NCBI GenBank assembly: GCA_963835165.1
Contig: CAWIGD010000005.1
Coordinates: 1 to 64,000, forward strand
From: VAZQ01 sp963835165
GTDB lineage: Bacteria; Pseudomonadota; Alphaproteobacteria; Rhizobiales; Xanthobacteraceae
DNA length: 64,000 bases
Reading direction: 5' to 3'
Part shown: piece by piece, positions 50,201-58,235 of the stretch
Numbering within the stretch: position 1 is the stretch's first letter
Layout of the letters: each line of letters begins with the position of its first letter
Program-made: the position numbers and the translations under genes
The notes under the pieces: model-generated
Told to the model about the DNA's origin: nothing
Databases searched by the model: none
Seen by the model: only the letters and a program-made list of their open reading frames with translations

Positions 50201-53200
50201 GCGGGGTGCAGAGCCTCCACACCGTCCACGGCAACGTGCGGCGGCAGTCGCACCCGCGTCAGCGCCTCATCGGTGCCGCGCCAGAGTTCCTGGATGGCAC
50301 GAAACGACGGACCATATTGCAGACCGGTACCGTGCAGGGATTGGTAATAAAGCTCGGCCGGAACCTGGTTGCGACAGCGGAGCTTGATCTGCTCGAGGGT
50401 CGAGACAGATCCATTCCCCTCCTCCCACGCCTCGTTCCGCGCCATGCCGGCCATGTGCGTTCGCCATTCTTCGGCCGCGCCCGCTTCGGTACTGGTCAAT
50501 CGAAACTCAGCCGTTGCATCATCGACCGGCGTGAGAATGGACTGCACGATGCATTCGCCGGCCTCCGGCAGGATCAGCGCCTCGCGATATTGCAGGTTGG
50601 CGAGCACCACATCGTCGGTCGCGAAGTGCTGGCGCGCCGCATCGCGCAAGGCCATGAGTCCGGCCGTCAGCGGCAAGACCGGCATGCCGTAGATGCGGTG
50701 GTCGCCGAGGTATTCGAAGCGGGTCAGACTATAGGCGCTCTCGAATTGAGTCTCCGGCAAAGCCGACCGCAGCCGTCGGCCGGCCATGGTCGTGGCGGCG
50801 GCAGATGAAACGCGTGATTGCGCTCCGGCATCGTCGTCCAACCAGTAACGCCGGCGCTCGAACGGATAAGTAGGCAGCGAGACCCGACGCCGGGAATAAG
50901 GTGCATTGAAGCCATCCCAGTCGACCTCATAGCCACGGATGTAGAGCTCGCCGAGGCTGGTCAGAATCTCGCCAAGGTCGCTCCGACGCTTGTTGCCGAG
51001 CGAGCCGAGCCAAGCGTGGGGGCCGTCAAGACATTGTTGTCCGAGGGCAAGCAGCGCGTTGCCCGGGCCGACCTCGATGAAATCCCCGATACCGGACTCG
51101 ACCAGAGCTTGCATGCCTTGCTGGAAACGAACGGCTCGGCGCGCATGACAGCACCAATGGTCCGCATCGGGCGGCGCAGTGAACGCTGCGCCTGATGTCG
51201 TCGATATCCAGGTGATCTGCGGCGCGCGCGCCGGAACGGCCCCAGCGATGCGCCGGAACTCGTCGATCACCGGCTGCATCAGGGGCGAATGGAAAGCATG
51301 CGAGACCGTCAGCAATTGGGATCCGATGCCGCGCGCTGCAAAATGGGACGCGATCGCCGTGACGGCGTCGCGGTCGCCGGAGATGACGGTGTTGTGCGGC
51401 GCGTTCACCGCCGCGATAGCGATGCTCTCGGCTTTGCCGATCGATGCGGCGACCGTGCTTTCATCCGCGAAAATGGCCGCCATCGCGCCATGGCGGGGCA
51501 GGGCCTGCATCAGGCACCCGCGCTCGGCGATCAGCGACATCCCATCATCGAGTGTGTGGACTCCCGCACAATAGGCGGCGGCGAATTCACCGACGCTGTG
51601 GCCCAGCACCGCGTCGGGAACGATGCCCCACGACCGCAACAGCTCTATCAAGGCGGCTTGCACGGCAAACAAGGCAGGCTGGGTGTATGCGGTTTCATGG
51701 ATCGCATCGGTGCCGTCATTTTGTGCGAACAGCACATCCAGCAGCGGCCGTTCCAGCCGATCGCGCAGCAGCGCGGCGCAGCGGTCAACCACCCGCCTGA
51801 ACACCGGCTGATAGCGGTAGAGTTCGGCAGCCATGCCGGCGTGCTGCGAGCCTTGTCCGGAAAACAGGAAGGCGAGCCGCCTCGATCCGCTCGCCGGCTT
51901 CCCATCATCCGCAGCGCTCCTTTGCAGCTCTGCGGCGAGCGCCGCCCGCAACGGCGCGATGCCTGCGGCGACGGTCGCAAAACGATGCGCGAAATGGTTT
52001 CGCCCACTGCTGAGCGTGTAGCAGATGTCGGCAAGATTGGCGTCGGGTTGGCCCTCGAGCCAAGCATGGTGACGCTCGATCGATGCACGCAACGCCGCCG
52101 GGGTCTGGGCAGAAAGCACGAATAGATGGAGCGGCGGCTCTTCCTGCGCCACCAAACCCGCCGGCGGCGGCGCCTGCTCGAGCACCGCGAAGGCGTTGGT
52201 CCCGCCCAGGCCCAATGAATTGACCGCGGCGAGCCGAGGGCGATCCGCCGGCCAGTCCCGGCACTCGGTGTTGACAAAGAATGGACCTGCCGCGAAGTCG
52301 ATCTTCGGATTTGGCTTGCTGAAATTGAGGCTTGCCGGGATTCTTCCATTCTTCAGCGTCAAGGCGACCTTGATCAAGGCGGCAAGGCCTGCCGTCTGCT
52401 CGAGATGTCCGACATTCGTCTTCACCGAACCGATCGCGCAGAAACCGCTCCGGTCCGTCCGAGCCCGGAACGCCCGGGTCAGCGCATCGATCTCCAACGG
52501 ATCGCCGACGATCGTTCCGGTGCCGTGACATTCAACATAGCCAAGGTCGGCAGGCGAGACATCCGCGAGCAGCATCGCTTCAAGCATGGCCCGGGTCTGG
52601 CCCGCTACGCTCGAGGCGGTATAGCTCACCTTTTCGGCGCCATCGTTATTGATCGCCGATCCTCGGATCACCGCATAAATATTGTCACCGTCGGCAATGG
52701 CGGCGGCCAGGTCCTTCAGCAGAACCGCGCCGACGCCGCTGCCGAAAATCGTGCCCTGCGCCTCGGCGTCGAACGCGCGGCAGTGTCCGTCCGGCGAGCG
52801 AATGTCACCCTTTCGGCTGACATAGCCAACGCGTTGCGGCACACGAACCGTTGCTGCCCCGGCAAGCGCCAGATCACACTCGCCGGCGAGGATGGCTTGG
52901 CAGGCCAGGTGCACCGCGACCAGCGATGTCGAGCACGCCGTCTGCACGTTGATGCTCGGTCCGGTGAGGTTGAGCTTGTAGGAAATCCGCGTGCTCAGAA
53001 AATCCTTGTCATTGCCGATGTGCGCCAGGCTGCCGGTCTGGCCCGGCAGCTCGTCCGAGAACGCCAGCCGATCGAGGAAGTAGCTGCTCACCACGCCGCC
53101 CGCTCCCACGAAAACGCCAGCCGGGCGCACCGCGCCACCCACGCGATAACCGGCATCCTCGAATGTCTCCCAGGCGACTTCCAGCAGGAGCCGCTGCTGC

Positions 53201-53472
53201 GGATCCATCAGGCGCGCTTCCGCCGGCGAATATTCGAAGAAGGCCGCATCGAATTGGTCGAAGTCGGCGAGAACCGAAGCGGCTTTCACGTAGGACGGGT
53301 CCTGCAGCAGCTCGGATGATACGCCGGCCGCTGCCAGCTCATCGTCGGTCAGCACGCTGACCAACTCGATCCCCTCGCACAGGTTGCGCCAATAGGTCCG
53401 GGGATCCGCGGCGCCGGGAAAGCGGCACGCCATGCCGATGATCGCAATGCCTGATGATCCCGCTGCCGTCAC
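47215..53472 (-). CDS. Type I polyketide synthase KS-AT-DH-KR-ACP-TE (2085 aa)
   Basis: One complete module with release domain. KS: residues 7-435, Cys180 (QTACSTSL), His316 (ECHGTGT), His356 (NVGHLEQ). AT: 533-840, Ser626 (GHSVGEF) and malonyl-type 'HAFHS' (725-729). DH: 905-1180, His925-Gly929-Pro934 and Asp1094-x3-His1098. KR: 1440-1620, 'TGGLGALG', Tyr1590, Asn1594, and LDD (1533-1535), a B-type marker. ACP: 1720-1795, Ser1755 (LGLDSLM). TE: 1830-2085, of type II-like sequence with Cys1906 in 'FGHCLGGLTMY', Asp2033 or Asp2034, and His2062. No ER or methyltransferase. Begins with GTG overlapping the carrier-protein stop. Product likely an unsaturated or hydroxylated acyl chain; could act iteratively. 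Confidence 0.95.
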   Translation of the reverse strand: MTAAGSSGIAIIGMACRFPGAADPRTYWRNLCEGIELVSVLTDDELAAAGVSSELLQDPSYVKAASVLADFDQFDAAFFEYSPAEARLMDPQQRLLLEVAWETFEDAGYRVGGAVRPAGVFVGAGGVVSSYFLDRLAFSDELPGQTGSLAHIGNDKDFLSTRISYKLNLTGPSINVQTACSTSLVAVHLACQAILAGECDLALAGAATVRVPQRVGYVSRKGDIRSPDGHCRAFDAEAQGTIFGSGVGAVLLKDLAAAIADGDNIYAVIRGSAINNDGAEKVSYTASSVAGQTRAMLEAMLLADVSPADLGYVECHGTGTIVGDPLEIDALTRAFRARTDRSGFCAIGSVKTNVGHLEQTAGLAALIKVALTLKNGRIPASLNFSKPNPKIDFAAGPFFVNTECRDWPADRPRLAAVNSLGLGGTNAFAVLEQAPPPAGLVAQEEPPLHLFVLSAQTPAALRASIERHHAWLEGQPDANLADICYTLSSGRNHFAHRFATVAAGIAPLRAALAAELQRSAADDGKPASGSRRLAFLFSGQGSQHAGMAAELYRYQPVFRRVVDRCAALLRDRLERPLLDVLFAQNDGTDAIHETAYTQPALFAVQAALIELLRSWGIVPDAVLGHSVGEFAAAYCAGVHTLDDGMSLIAERGCLMQALPRHGAMAAIFADESTVAASIGKAESIAIAAVNAPHNTVISGDRDAVTAIASHFAARGIGSQLLTVSHAFHSPLMQPVIDEFRRIAGAVPARAPQITWISTTSGAAFTAPPDADHWCCHARRAVRFQQGMQALVESGIGDFIEVGPGNALLALGQQCLDGPHAWLGSLGNKRRSDLGEILTSLGELYIRGYEVDWDGFNAPYSRRRVSLPTYPFERRRYWLDDDAGAQSRVSSAAATTMAGRRLRSALPETQFESAYSLTRFEYLGDHRIYGMPVLPLTAGLMALRDAARQHFATDDVVLANLQYREALILPEAGECIVQSILTPVDDATAEFRLTSTEAGAAEEWRTHMAGMARNEAWEEGNGSVSTLEQIKLRCRNQVPAELYYQSLHGTGLQYGPSFRAIQELWRGTDEALTRVRLPPHVAVDGVEALHPALLDACLHVYPALIEDYGNFEQAPQALRHTYLPIGVERFRSNRPGAREVWAHAVRRSAQDDPQTVTIDIAVYREDGSRAATLEGLSLRQLSPQALAPGAAQGRPDWLYLLQWVERPQLKGPPAQRTPDEPSAWLILADQGGVGVALAAKLADRGDMCRLVSVADVVGHDSMCAWSPDDLVKPFAALLAESTKRSVPLRGVIDLWPLDVTTGFMSASELQDSQKIVTGAALALFRAMAEVPAHPGVAPRIWLVSRNAIPALPADPPVEVAAGGLWGLGRSAALEHPRNWGGLVDLESAGQSSPSNDAAALLREMLNGEGEDQVALRAGRRFAARFVRGDVPPAANIPFDIEGHYLITGGLGALGVEVAKWLAARHGVKHLLLVSRRGEEDPNTAPVRRALATLGADAVILKADVTSEQDVRGLLAWIEQSGRPLKGVCHCAGLLDDGIIAQMDWQKFDRVAAPKVAGGWLLHEYTRGLDLTHFVVFSSILSLIGSAGQANYAAANAFLDALVARRRGEGLPGLALNWGPWDETGLATVSGDKGRAIWRARGTEYIPADIGQKALDLLAGSGAAHAAITLTQWPIFFQQFTRVPPLYDRLQEEVGAGRPASGHAGDAAAWRERLKEASAGERRELLIAFVRQQAMKTLGITDTIDASRPLRELGLDSLMSVTLVNRLESVLGIRISTVKLIKGPSIAQVVDDILPDLSVGEAKAAETASAVLAAAPAEGAGRWLVTGGPRAAPRLRLFCFPFAGGGSAVYHNWAKSLDPTIEVVAIEPPGRLGRIGEKPVANLDEFVEHLVTEMQDVLDRPFAFFGHCLGGLTMYETARRLIHRTGSRPAHLFASGARPPDRILDLGTFEEQLTRDLLKLAEFRINLAPYAQPDDVFAELIRHFNIQATEQLLDDPELRQLMLPVIRAEFEMALNYDFVEEPPWDIPITCFAGLDDPYVSRDHALGWGRFTNSRLQVHIRQGAHFAVVEDVAFIHGVINRELSGVVG

Positions 53473-53825
53473 TTGCGCGCTCTTCGTGCCTGCCGACTGG
53501 CCGCACGCTGCATCGCCGCGGCCAGATCACCATCTTCCGCGTGCAGCTTGTCGCCGCCGAAGATGGCGTCGCAGTATGCGCGCACGAGATCATCGACGGA
53601 CCGAACGTTGGTGATCGAGACCGCCTTGGCGAAGGGATCGACACCGAACTCGGCCTCAAGCTCGGCAACGAGAAATGCCAGATCGAGCGAGCTCAGTCCC
53701 AGCGTCGCGTTGAGCTTGTCCGTTCCACCAAACGCGCGCACCTGACCAAACCGTTCCAGTAGGACCGCCCGAATCTTTTCGTGCACGACCGTTTCGATCT
53801 GCGCCGGCGTGCTCGGTTTCAGCAT
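53469..53825 (-). CDS. Free-standing acyl carrier protein (118 aa)
   Basis: The helix-II motif is 'LGLSSLDLAFLVAELEAEFG': Ser46 would carry phosphopantetheine, and the Asp of the usual DSL is Ser45. The chain has the acidic four-helix ACP core (residues 8-85) plus a basic Ala/Arg-rich tail (residues 90-118, MQRAASRQARRARK). The GTGA/ATGA overlaps with the PKS and the 7-base overlap with the reductase gene put it in the core biosynthetic operon. It likely receives a starter from the acyl-AMP ligase next door. Confidence 0.85.
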   Translation of the reverse strand: MLKPSTPAQIETVVHEKIRAVLLERFGQVRAFGGTDKLNATLGLSSLDLAFLVAELEAEFGVDPFAKAVSITNVRSVDDLVRAYCDAIFGGDKLHAEDGDLAAAMQRAASRQARRARK

Positions 53826-54613
53826 GTGATCCCTCCATCCACCACCAGAATTTGCCCGGTAATGAAGGCCGCCTGTTCGGAGACCAGGAAATAGACGGCG
53901 TTCGCCACGTCCTCCGCGCTGGTCAGCCGCCCGAGCGGCGTGCGGCGGACGATGCGCTGCTTCTGTTCCTCGGTCAGCCCCTTCACCATGTCGCTTTCGA
54001 AATAGCCGGGCGCGACCGAGTTGACGCGGATGTTGCGGGGTCCGAGTTCGCGGGCCAGGCTGCGGGTCAAGCCGTCCAGCCCGGCCTTGGTCGCGCTGTA
54101 GACCGCGACGCCCGCATGTCCACGAACGGCATTCACGGACGAGATATTGACGATGCATCCGCGACCCTGCCGCAGCATCACCCGCGAACACGCCTGTGAC
54201 AGCACGAGCGCCGCGGTCAAATTCACCTCCACGGCTTCGCCGATATCCTGTGTCCGCATGGTCGGCAGAACGCCCTCGACCGCCATGCCCAGGTTGTTGA
54301 CGAGAACGTCGATCCGGCCAAATCGCTCGGCCACCTCCGTGACGTAGCCGCGCAGCGCCTCGCCATCGCGAGCATCCATCGCCGACCAGCAAAATTCCTT
54401 TTTTCGCGGCCCTTGCAGCATTTGCTCGATGAACGCCGTTTTGGTCCGGCTCAATGTCGCCACCGCGTATCGCCTTGCCAGGAATCCCGACACCAGCTCG
54501 GCGCCCAGGCCGCGGCTGCCGCCGGTAACAAGCACTACGTTTCTGGTGGCGGCGCCTGCGCGGCTTTGGCCTCGATCGCGGGAAACCGCACCGAGCTTCT
54601 GGTTCATCAGCAT
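53819..54613 (-). CDS. Short-chain dehydrogenase, 3-oxoacyl-ACP reductase-like (264 aa)
   Basis: A classical SDR: 'VVLVTGGSRGLGAELVSGFL' (cofactor loop TGxxxGxG), 'VLVNNLGMAVEGVLPTMRTQ' (NNxG, here NNLG), catalytic Ser in 'GCIVNISSVNAVRGHAGVAV', 'YSATKAGLDGLTRSLAREL' (Tyr-x3-Lys), 'NIRVNSVAPGYFESDM' and the closing 'FITGQILVVDGG'. Resembles FabG. It would reduce beta-keto intermediates, complementing or replacing the PKS-internal KR. The ligase stop lies within its first codons (an alternative ATG forms TGATG with it). Confidence 0.9.
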   Translation of the reverse strand: MLMNQKLGAVSRDRGQSRAGAATRNVVLVTGGSRGLGAELVSGFLARRYAVATLSRTKTAFIEQMLQGPRKKEFCWSAMDARDGEALRGYVTEVAERFGRIDVLVNNLGMAVEGVLPTMRTQDIGEAVEVNLTAALVLSQACSRVMLRQGRGCIVNISSVNAVRGHAGVAVYSATKAGLDGLTRSLARELGPRNIRVNSVAPGYFESDMVKGLTEEQKQRIVRRTPLGRLTSAEDVANAVYFLVSEQAAFITGQILVVDGGITC

Positions 54614-55965
54614 GCGACGGAACTGCGTACTTTCTTGAATCGATCCCCGTGATGATCGGCGTCCAAGATCTCTATCGCCGCGGGCACCTTGAACCGCTCA
54701 AGACGCTCCTTGCAGAAAGCGCGGACACGCTGCTTGAGCATCTCCGGGTCTTCAGGCGCGACCGGCGTAATTTTCGCTCCAACCACCTGCCCGGTGACCG
54801 CATTCGGCTTCGCAAACACGGTCACGTCCCTGACATTTTCGAGTTGCAGCAGGACATTCTCGATCTCGGTGGGATGAACTTTCTCGCCGCCCACGTTGAT
54901 CAACTCCGACTTGCGGCCCACGATGCGAACGTAATCGCCGTCGACCTCCACGACATCCTGGGTGTTGAACCAACCCTCTTCGTTGAACGGCGAGGGAGCG
55001 TTCAGATATCCGAGCATGGCCGATTGCGATTTGAGCCACAGCACACCGTCGACGATGCGGTGCTCGAAGCCGGCGTTGCCAAGCTTGAGCCATGGCGAAT
55101 CCGAGCCGCGCGATTGCGTGGGCATGATGCCGAGCTCCGACAGTCCATAGGTTTGCTTGAAGCGGACATGCGGCAGGGCTTCGCGGATGGCCTCAAGCGT
55201 GCTCGTCGGCATCGGTTCGGTGCCGTAGGTGACGATCTCGAGCGAGCTGAGATCGTGCCGCTTGATCACATCCGATATCAAAAGCATGCGCAGGAAAGTG
55301 GGCGTGGTAGGCAGGAGTTGGATCCGGTGCGCCGCGATGGCGGAACAGACCGCTTCGGCGGTGCGCTCCGGTGCCGGAACCAGCGTGCCGCCGTTGCACA
55401 GCACATGGGCCAAGGTGTTGATGCCACCAATGTGGTCGGGCTGAAGGAAGATCAGCGTGCGATGCGCGGATCGAGGGGTTCGGAATTTCTCGAGCAGGCT
55501 GTTGAATTCGAGTGCGGACGCCTTGCTCTGTCCGGTGGAACCGGAACTGAACAGAATGAGACCGGGGGCGCCACACCCGCTGAGCTGCCGAAGCAGCGGA
55601 TGCGTGACCTCACGACCGAACTCCGAGAGCTGCCAGCTGTCGCCGTGGTCGAATTCAATCATGAATTCGACCTCGGCTATGTCCATCATCTGGTTCCAGC
55701 TCCGGGCGGTGGCAGCGGCCAGCGGGACCACGATGTTGCGGTTGAGCAACGCGGCAACGAGCAACGCGCAAAGGTTGGGTGAGTAATCACCACAGATGGC
55801 AAGCGTGCCGCCCGGACGAATGTCACGCCGAAGCAACTCGGCGAGCCAACGGTCGACGGCGTCGCAAAGCTGGTCATATGACCACGCTTCGTCGCGCCAT
55901 ATCAAAGCTGGTCGTTGCCCCCAGCCGCGCAGGCGATGGATCAGCCAGTGGCGCTCATCGCGCAT
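54607..55965 (-). CDS. Acyl-AMP ligase / acyl-CoA synthetase (ANL family, 452 aa)
   Basis: Adenylate-forming enzyme: P-loop 'LILFSSGSTGQSKAS' (residues 137-151), 'LQPDHIGGINTLAHVLCNGG', 'VRFKQTYGLSELGIMPTQSR', 'GWFNTQDVVEVDGDYVRIVG' with Asp337, 'RKSELINVGGEKVHPTEIEN' and the C-terminal catalytic Lys in 'DRFKKVRSS'. At 452 aa it is shorter than typical acyl-CoA synthetases (about 500-550), having a reduced N-terminal domain. Its place before the free ACP suggests that it activates a carboxylic starter and loads the carrier protein. First gene of the ligase-SDR-ACP-PKS overlap chain. Confidence 0.9.
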   Translation of the reverse strand: MRDERHWLIHRLRGWGQRPALIWRDEAWSYDQLCDAVDRWLAELLRRDIRPGGTLAICGDYSPNLCALLVAALLNRNIVVPLAAATARSWNQMMDIAEVEFMIEFDHGDSWQLSEFGREVTHPLLRQLSGCGAPGLILFSSGSTGQSKASALEFNSLLEKFRTPRSAHRTLIFLQPDHIGGINTLAHVLCNGGTLVPAPERTAEAVCSAIAAHRIQLLPTTPTFLRMLLISDVIKRHDLSSLEIVTYGTEPMPTSTLEAIREALPHVRFKQTYGLSELGIMPTQSRGSDSPWLKLGNAGFEHRIVDGVLWLKSQSAMLGYLNAPSPFNEEGWFNTQDVVEVDGDYVRIVGRKSELINVGGEKVHPTEIENVLLQLENVRDVTVFAKPNAVTGQVVGAKITPVAPEDPEMLKQRVRAFCKERLERFKVPAAIEILDADHHGDRFKKVRSSVAC

Positions 55966-56034
55966 TTTCGACTCACGCGTACTTTATCCGGCATGGGGGC
56001 TGCACACGATTGATCGAACGAGAACTGCGCGACG

Positions 56035-56469
56035 TCATTTGTTTGTCCAGCCGCTTTTCAACGCCTCGAACATGGCCGTCTTTTCCTCCGGCGACCGCGA
56101 GAAAAACCACTTCAAGATATGCATGCCGTCGTCGGAGGTGGGCGGGCTCTCGTCACCCGCTTTGGCCAATTCCTTGGTGATCGTGGCGGCGCGGTCCAAG
56201 GCACGATGAAGCACCAGCGCGCGGGCAGCGGCGAGCCGCAAACCGAAGGGCAGGAGCAGCGAGCTGCCGAAGCCGAAGGCCGACAGGCCGCAGAGCGGCG
56301 CCAGGGCCGCCGCGAGAGCCAACTCGCTATCGTATTCTTTTTTCGGTTCTTTCTTCCCGTCTACCTTCTTTTTGATGTCCGCGACCTCGCTCTGAAGCTT
56401 TTCGATCGCGGCCAGCAACTTCGCCATATCGCCGGCGGGAGAAGCGTAAGACTTGTCCTCGGGTGCCAT
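56035..56469 (-). CDS. Unknown cluster protein (144 aa)
   Basis: Coiled coil at residues 12-45 ('GDMAKLLAAIEKLQSEVADI' then KKKVDGKKEPKKE), then two hydrophobic helices ('LALAAALAPLCGLSAFGFGS', 'LLLPFGLRLAAARALVLHRA') and a charged end (FFSRSPEEKTAMFEALKSGW). This looks like a small membrane-associated protein. No family recognised. It lies between the phosphopantetheinyl transferase and the ligase gene, so it belongs to the cluster by position only. Confidence 0.6.
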   Translation of the reverse strand: MAPEDKSYASPAGDMAKLLAAIEKLQSEVADIKKKVDGKKEPKKEYDSELALAAALAPLCGLSAFGFGSSLLLPFGLRLAAARALVLHRALDRAATITKELAKAGDESPPTSDDGMHILKWFFSRSPEEKTAMFEALKSGWTNK

Positions 56470-56508
56470 CGTTCGCCCTCGTTGCTCATCAACCCAGCCT
56501 TTAGTACC

Positions 56509-56529
56509 GGCAGCATCATAGATGCTGCC
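56509..56529. terminator. Palindrome GGCAGCAT-N5-ATGCTGCC
   Basis: An 8-bp perfect inverted repeat in the 116-base gap between the transferase gene and the 144-aa gene. It could terminate the upstream transcript or bind a regulator; there is no T-run, so I leave both open. Confidence 0.4.
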
Positions 56530-56585
56530 TGCGCCCCTGTAATCGCAGAAAGCGGAACTCTACTTCTAGTCTATAACTAATCATT

Positions 56586-57386
56586 TTACAACCTAGAATC
56601 CCAGATTTCATTCAAACTTTTCGCGCGGTCTCGGCGATCGGGTCGGGCGCGGGGCGTGACTCCGCTCCAAATGAAATGCTGCAGGCCCCGGAACGGGCGC
56701 GCCGTGGCCAGCGCAGCCACATAACCGGGTTCGACATCGAGGCCGAGAACGAACCAACCGCGGGTGCGTGATCGATCGCCGTCGAGCGAGGCAAGGTGTC
56801 CGGCACCATCGGGCGCGAACTCTATGCGGCCGATGTTGGCAGCGAGGCTCGCGCCCATCGCCTTGACGACGGCTTCCTTCCGGGTCCACAGCGCAAAGAA
56901 ACCGTCGCGCCGGGCGTCGCCGCGCAGACCGGCAAGCATTCGTGTTTCTGCCGCCGTGAAATTGCGGCGCGCGATGTGGAAGGCCTGCGGCAGATCATGC
57001 AGCCGTTCGAGATCTATTCCCAGCGGCTGTCCAAGTCTCACCGCCAGGATGCAGCAATCTCCGCTATGCGAGAGGCTGAAGTGGAGGCGAGATGCGGCCG
57101 CCGGCGCAACCAGTCTGGGCTTGCCTAAGCGGGAGCGCCTAAACACAAGGTCGGCGGGGTCGCCGACACCGGCATATCCGGCAAGGATCCGCCGCACGAT
57201 TCCGTGCGACTGAACGAAGTGCATCCGACGCCGCTTATACAAAAAGCGGGCCGCGCGCGCGGCCTCCCGCCGATCGAGAAGAGAGACAAATTTCTCCGTG
57301 CAGTCTTCGTCCTCGACGAGCCGCGCCAGCCATATGTGAATGTCGCCCTCGCCCAGGAATCGCGGAGCGGACGCAGACGACCTCAT
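56586..57386 (-). CDS. Sfp-type 4'-phosphopantetheinyl transferase (266 aa)
   Basis: Motifs of the Sfp/AcpT family: 'RLHFSLSHSGDCCILAVRLG' (P1/P1a), 'PLGIDLERLHDLPQ' (magnesium-binding Asp-x-Glu) and 'FFALWTRKEAVVKAMGASLA' (the W-x-x-KEA-x-x-K signature). It converts the apo carrier domains of the PKS and the free ACP to holo form by transferring phosphopantetheine from CoA. ATGA overlap with the thioesterase gene upstream. A basic C-terminal tail (ARPDRRDRAKSLNE) extends past the family fold. Confidence 0.92.
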   Translation of the reverse strand: MRSSASAPRFLGEGDIHIWLARLVEDEDCTEKFVSLLDRREAARAARFLYKRRRMHFVQSHGIVRRILAGYAGVGDPADLVFRRSRLGKPRLVAPAAASRLHFSLSHSGDCCILAVRLGQPLGIDLERLHDLPQAFHIARRNFTAAETRMLAGLRGDARRDGFFALWTRKEAVVKAMGASLAANIGRIEFAPDGAGHLASLDGDRSRTRGWFVLGLDVEPGYVAALATARPFRGLQHFIWSGVTPRARPDRRDRAKSLNEIWDSRL

Positions 57387-58159
57387 ATTGCTGCTCCGGC
57401 GAGCCGCGGCGCCTGCAGGGTTTCCGCAGGACAGAGATCTCTGACGATCTCGTCAACGAGTGCCCGACCGACTTCGGAAAGATAAAAGTGACCGCCAGGA
57501 AACATCCGGACGCGGAAGCTCGCGGCGGTGTACTCGCTCCAGGCCTGCAAGGAGACGCTGTCGATCGTGTCATCGACGCCCCCGAAGGCAGTGATCGGGC
57601 ATGTCAGGCGCGTTCCCGCAGCCGGGCGATGACTTTCGACCAGCGCAAGGTCGCTTCGCAGCGTAGACAGGACTGCGGCCAGCAAATCGGCTCGCTCCAT
57701 CACCATGGGGGGCGTGCCGCCGTACCGGACCAACGCGGCCACTAAGTCCTGGTCGGACAACGAATGGATCGAGCGATGTCCGATCGCACGGCCGGGCGCC
57801 GGGCGCCCCGACACGAACAGATGCGTGGCGGACCGCCCGTCGATAGCGCGCAGCACGCGAGCGGCCTCAAACGCGATGCACGCGCCCGTACTGTGACCGA
57901 AAAACGCAAATGGGATCGTCAACAACGGCTCGAGGACGGCTTGCAGGGTAGGCACCAGGGTGTCCAGATGCGTGACCGCCATCTCCCCGATGCGCTGGCC
58001 ATGACCAGGCAGTTCTATGGGACAGAAATCGATATCGAGGGGCATGTACGTCCGCCACGATCGATAGAAGAGGGCGTTGCCTGCCGCGTGCGGAAACCCG
58101 ATGACGCGCAGTCGAGCCGTGGCGTTGTCGCTCCGGAAAGGGACCCATTCGTCGAGCAC
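57383..58159 (-). CDS. Type II thioesterase (258 aa)
   Basis: An alpha/beta-hydrolase of the type II (editing) thioesterase family: 'RLRVIGFPHAAGNALFYRSW', 'IDFCPIELPGHGQRIGEMAV', nucleophile elbow 'FAFFGHSTGACIAFEAARVL' (Ser in GHSTG), 'PITAFGGVDDTID' (Asp) and 'FPGGHFYLSEVGRALV' (His). It would remove aberrant groups from carrier proteins. The start codon is GTG. In contrast to the PKS-fused TE, it keeps the catalytic Ser. Couples to the transferase gene by ATGA overlap. Confidence 0.9.
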   Translation of the reverse strand: MLDEWVPFRSDNATARLRVIGFPHAAGNALFYRSWRTYMPLDIDFCPIELPGHGQRIGEMAVTHLDTLVPTLQAVLEPLLTIPFAFFGHSTGACIAFEAARVLRAIDGRSATHLFVSGRPAPGRAIGHRSIHSLSDQDLVAALVRYGGTPPMVMERADLLAAVLSTLRSDLALVESHRPAAGTRLTCPITAFGGVDDTIDSVSLQAWSEYTAASFRVRMFPGGHFYLSEVGRALVDEIVRDLCPAETLQAPRLAGAAI

Positions 58160-58235
58160 GATACAATTCCCAACCTTGCTGTTAGCAACGGCGCTGAACG
58201 TACGCGTTAATTTGGCGCCGCGAAATGCCCGCAGC

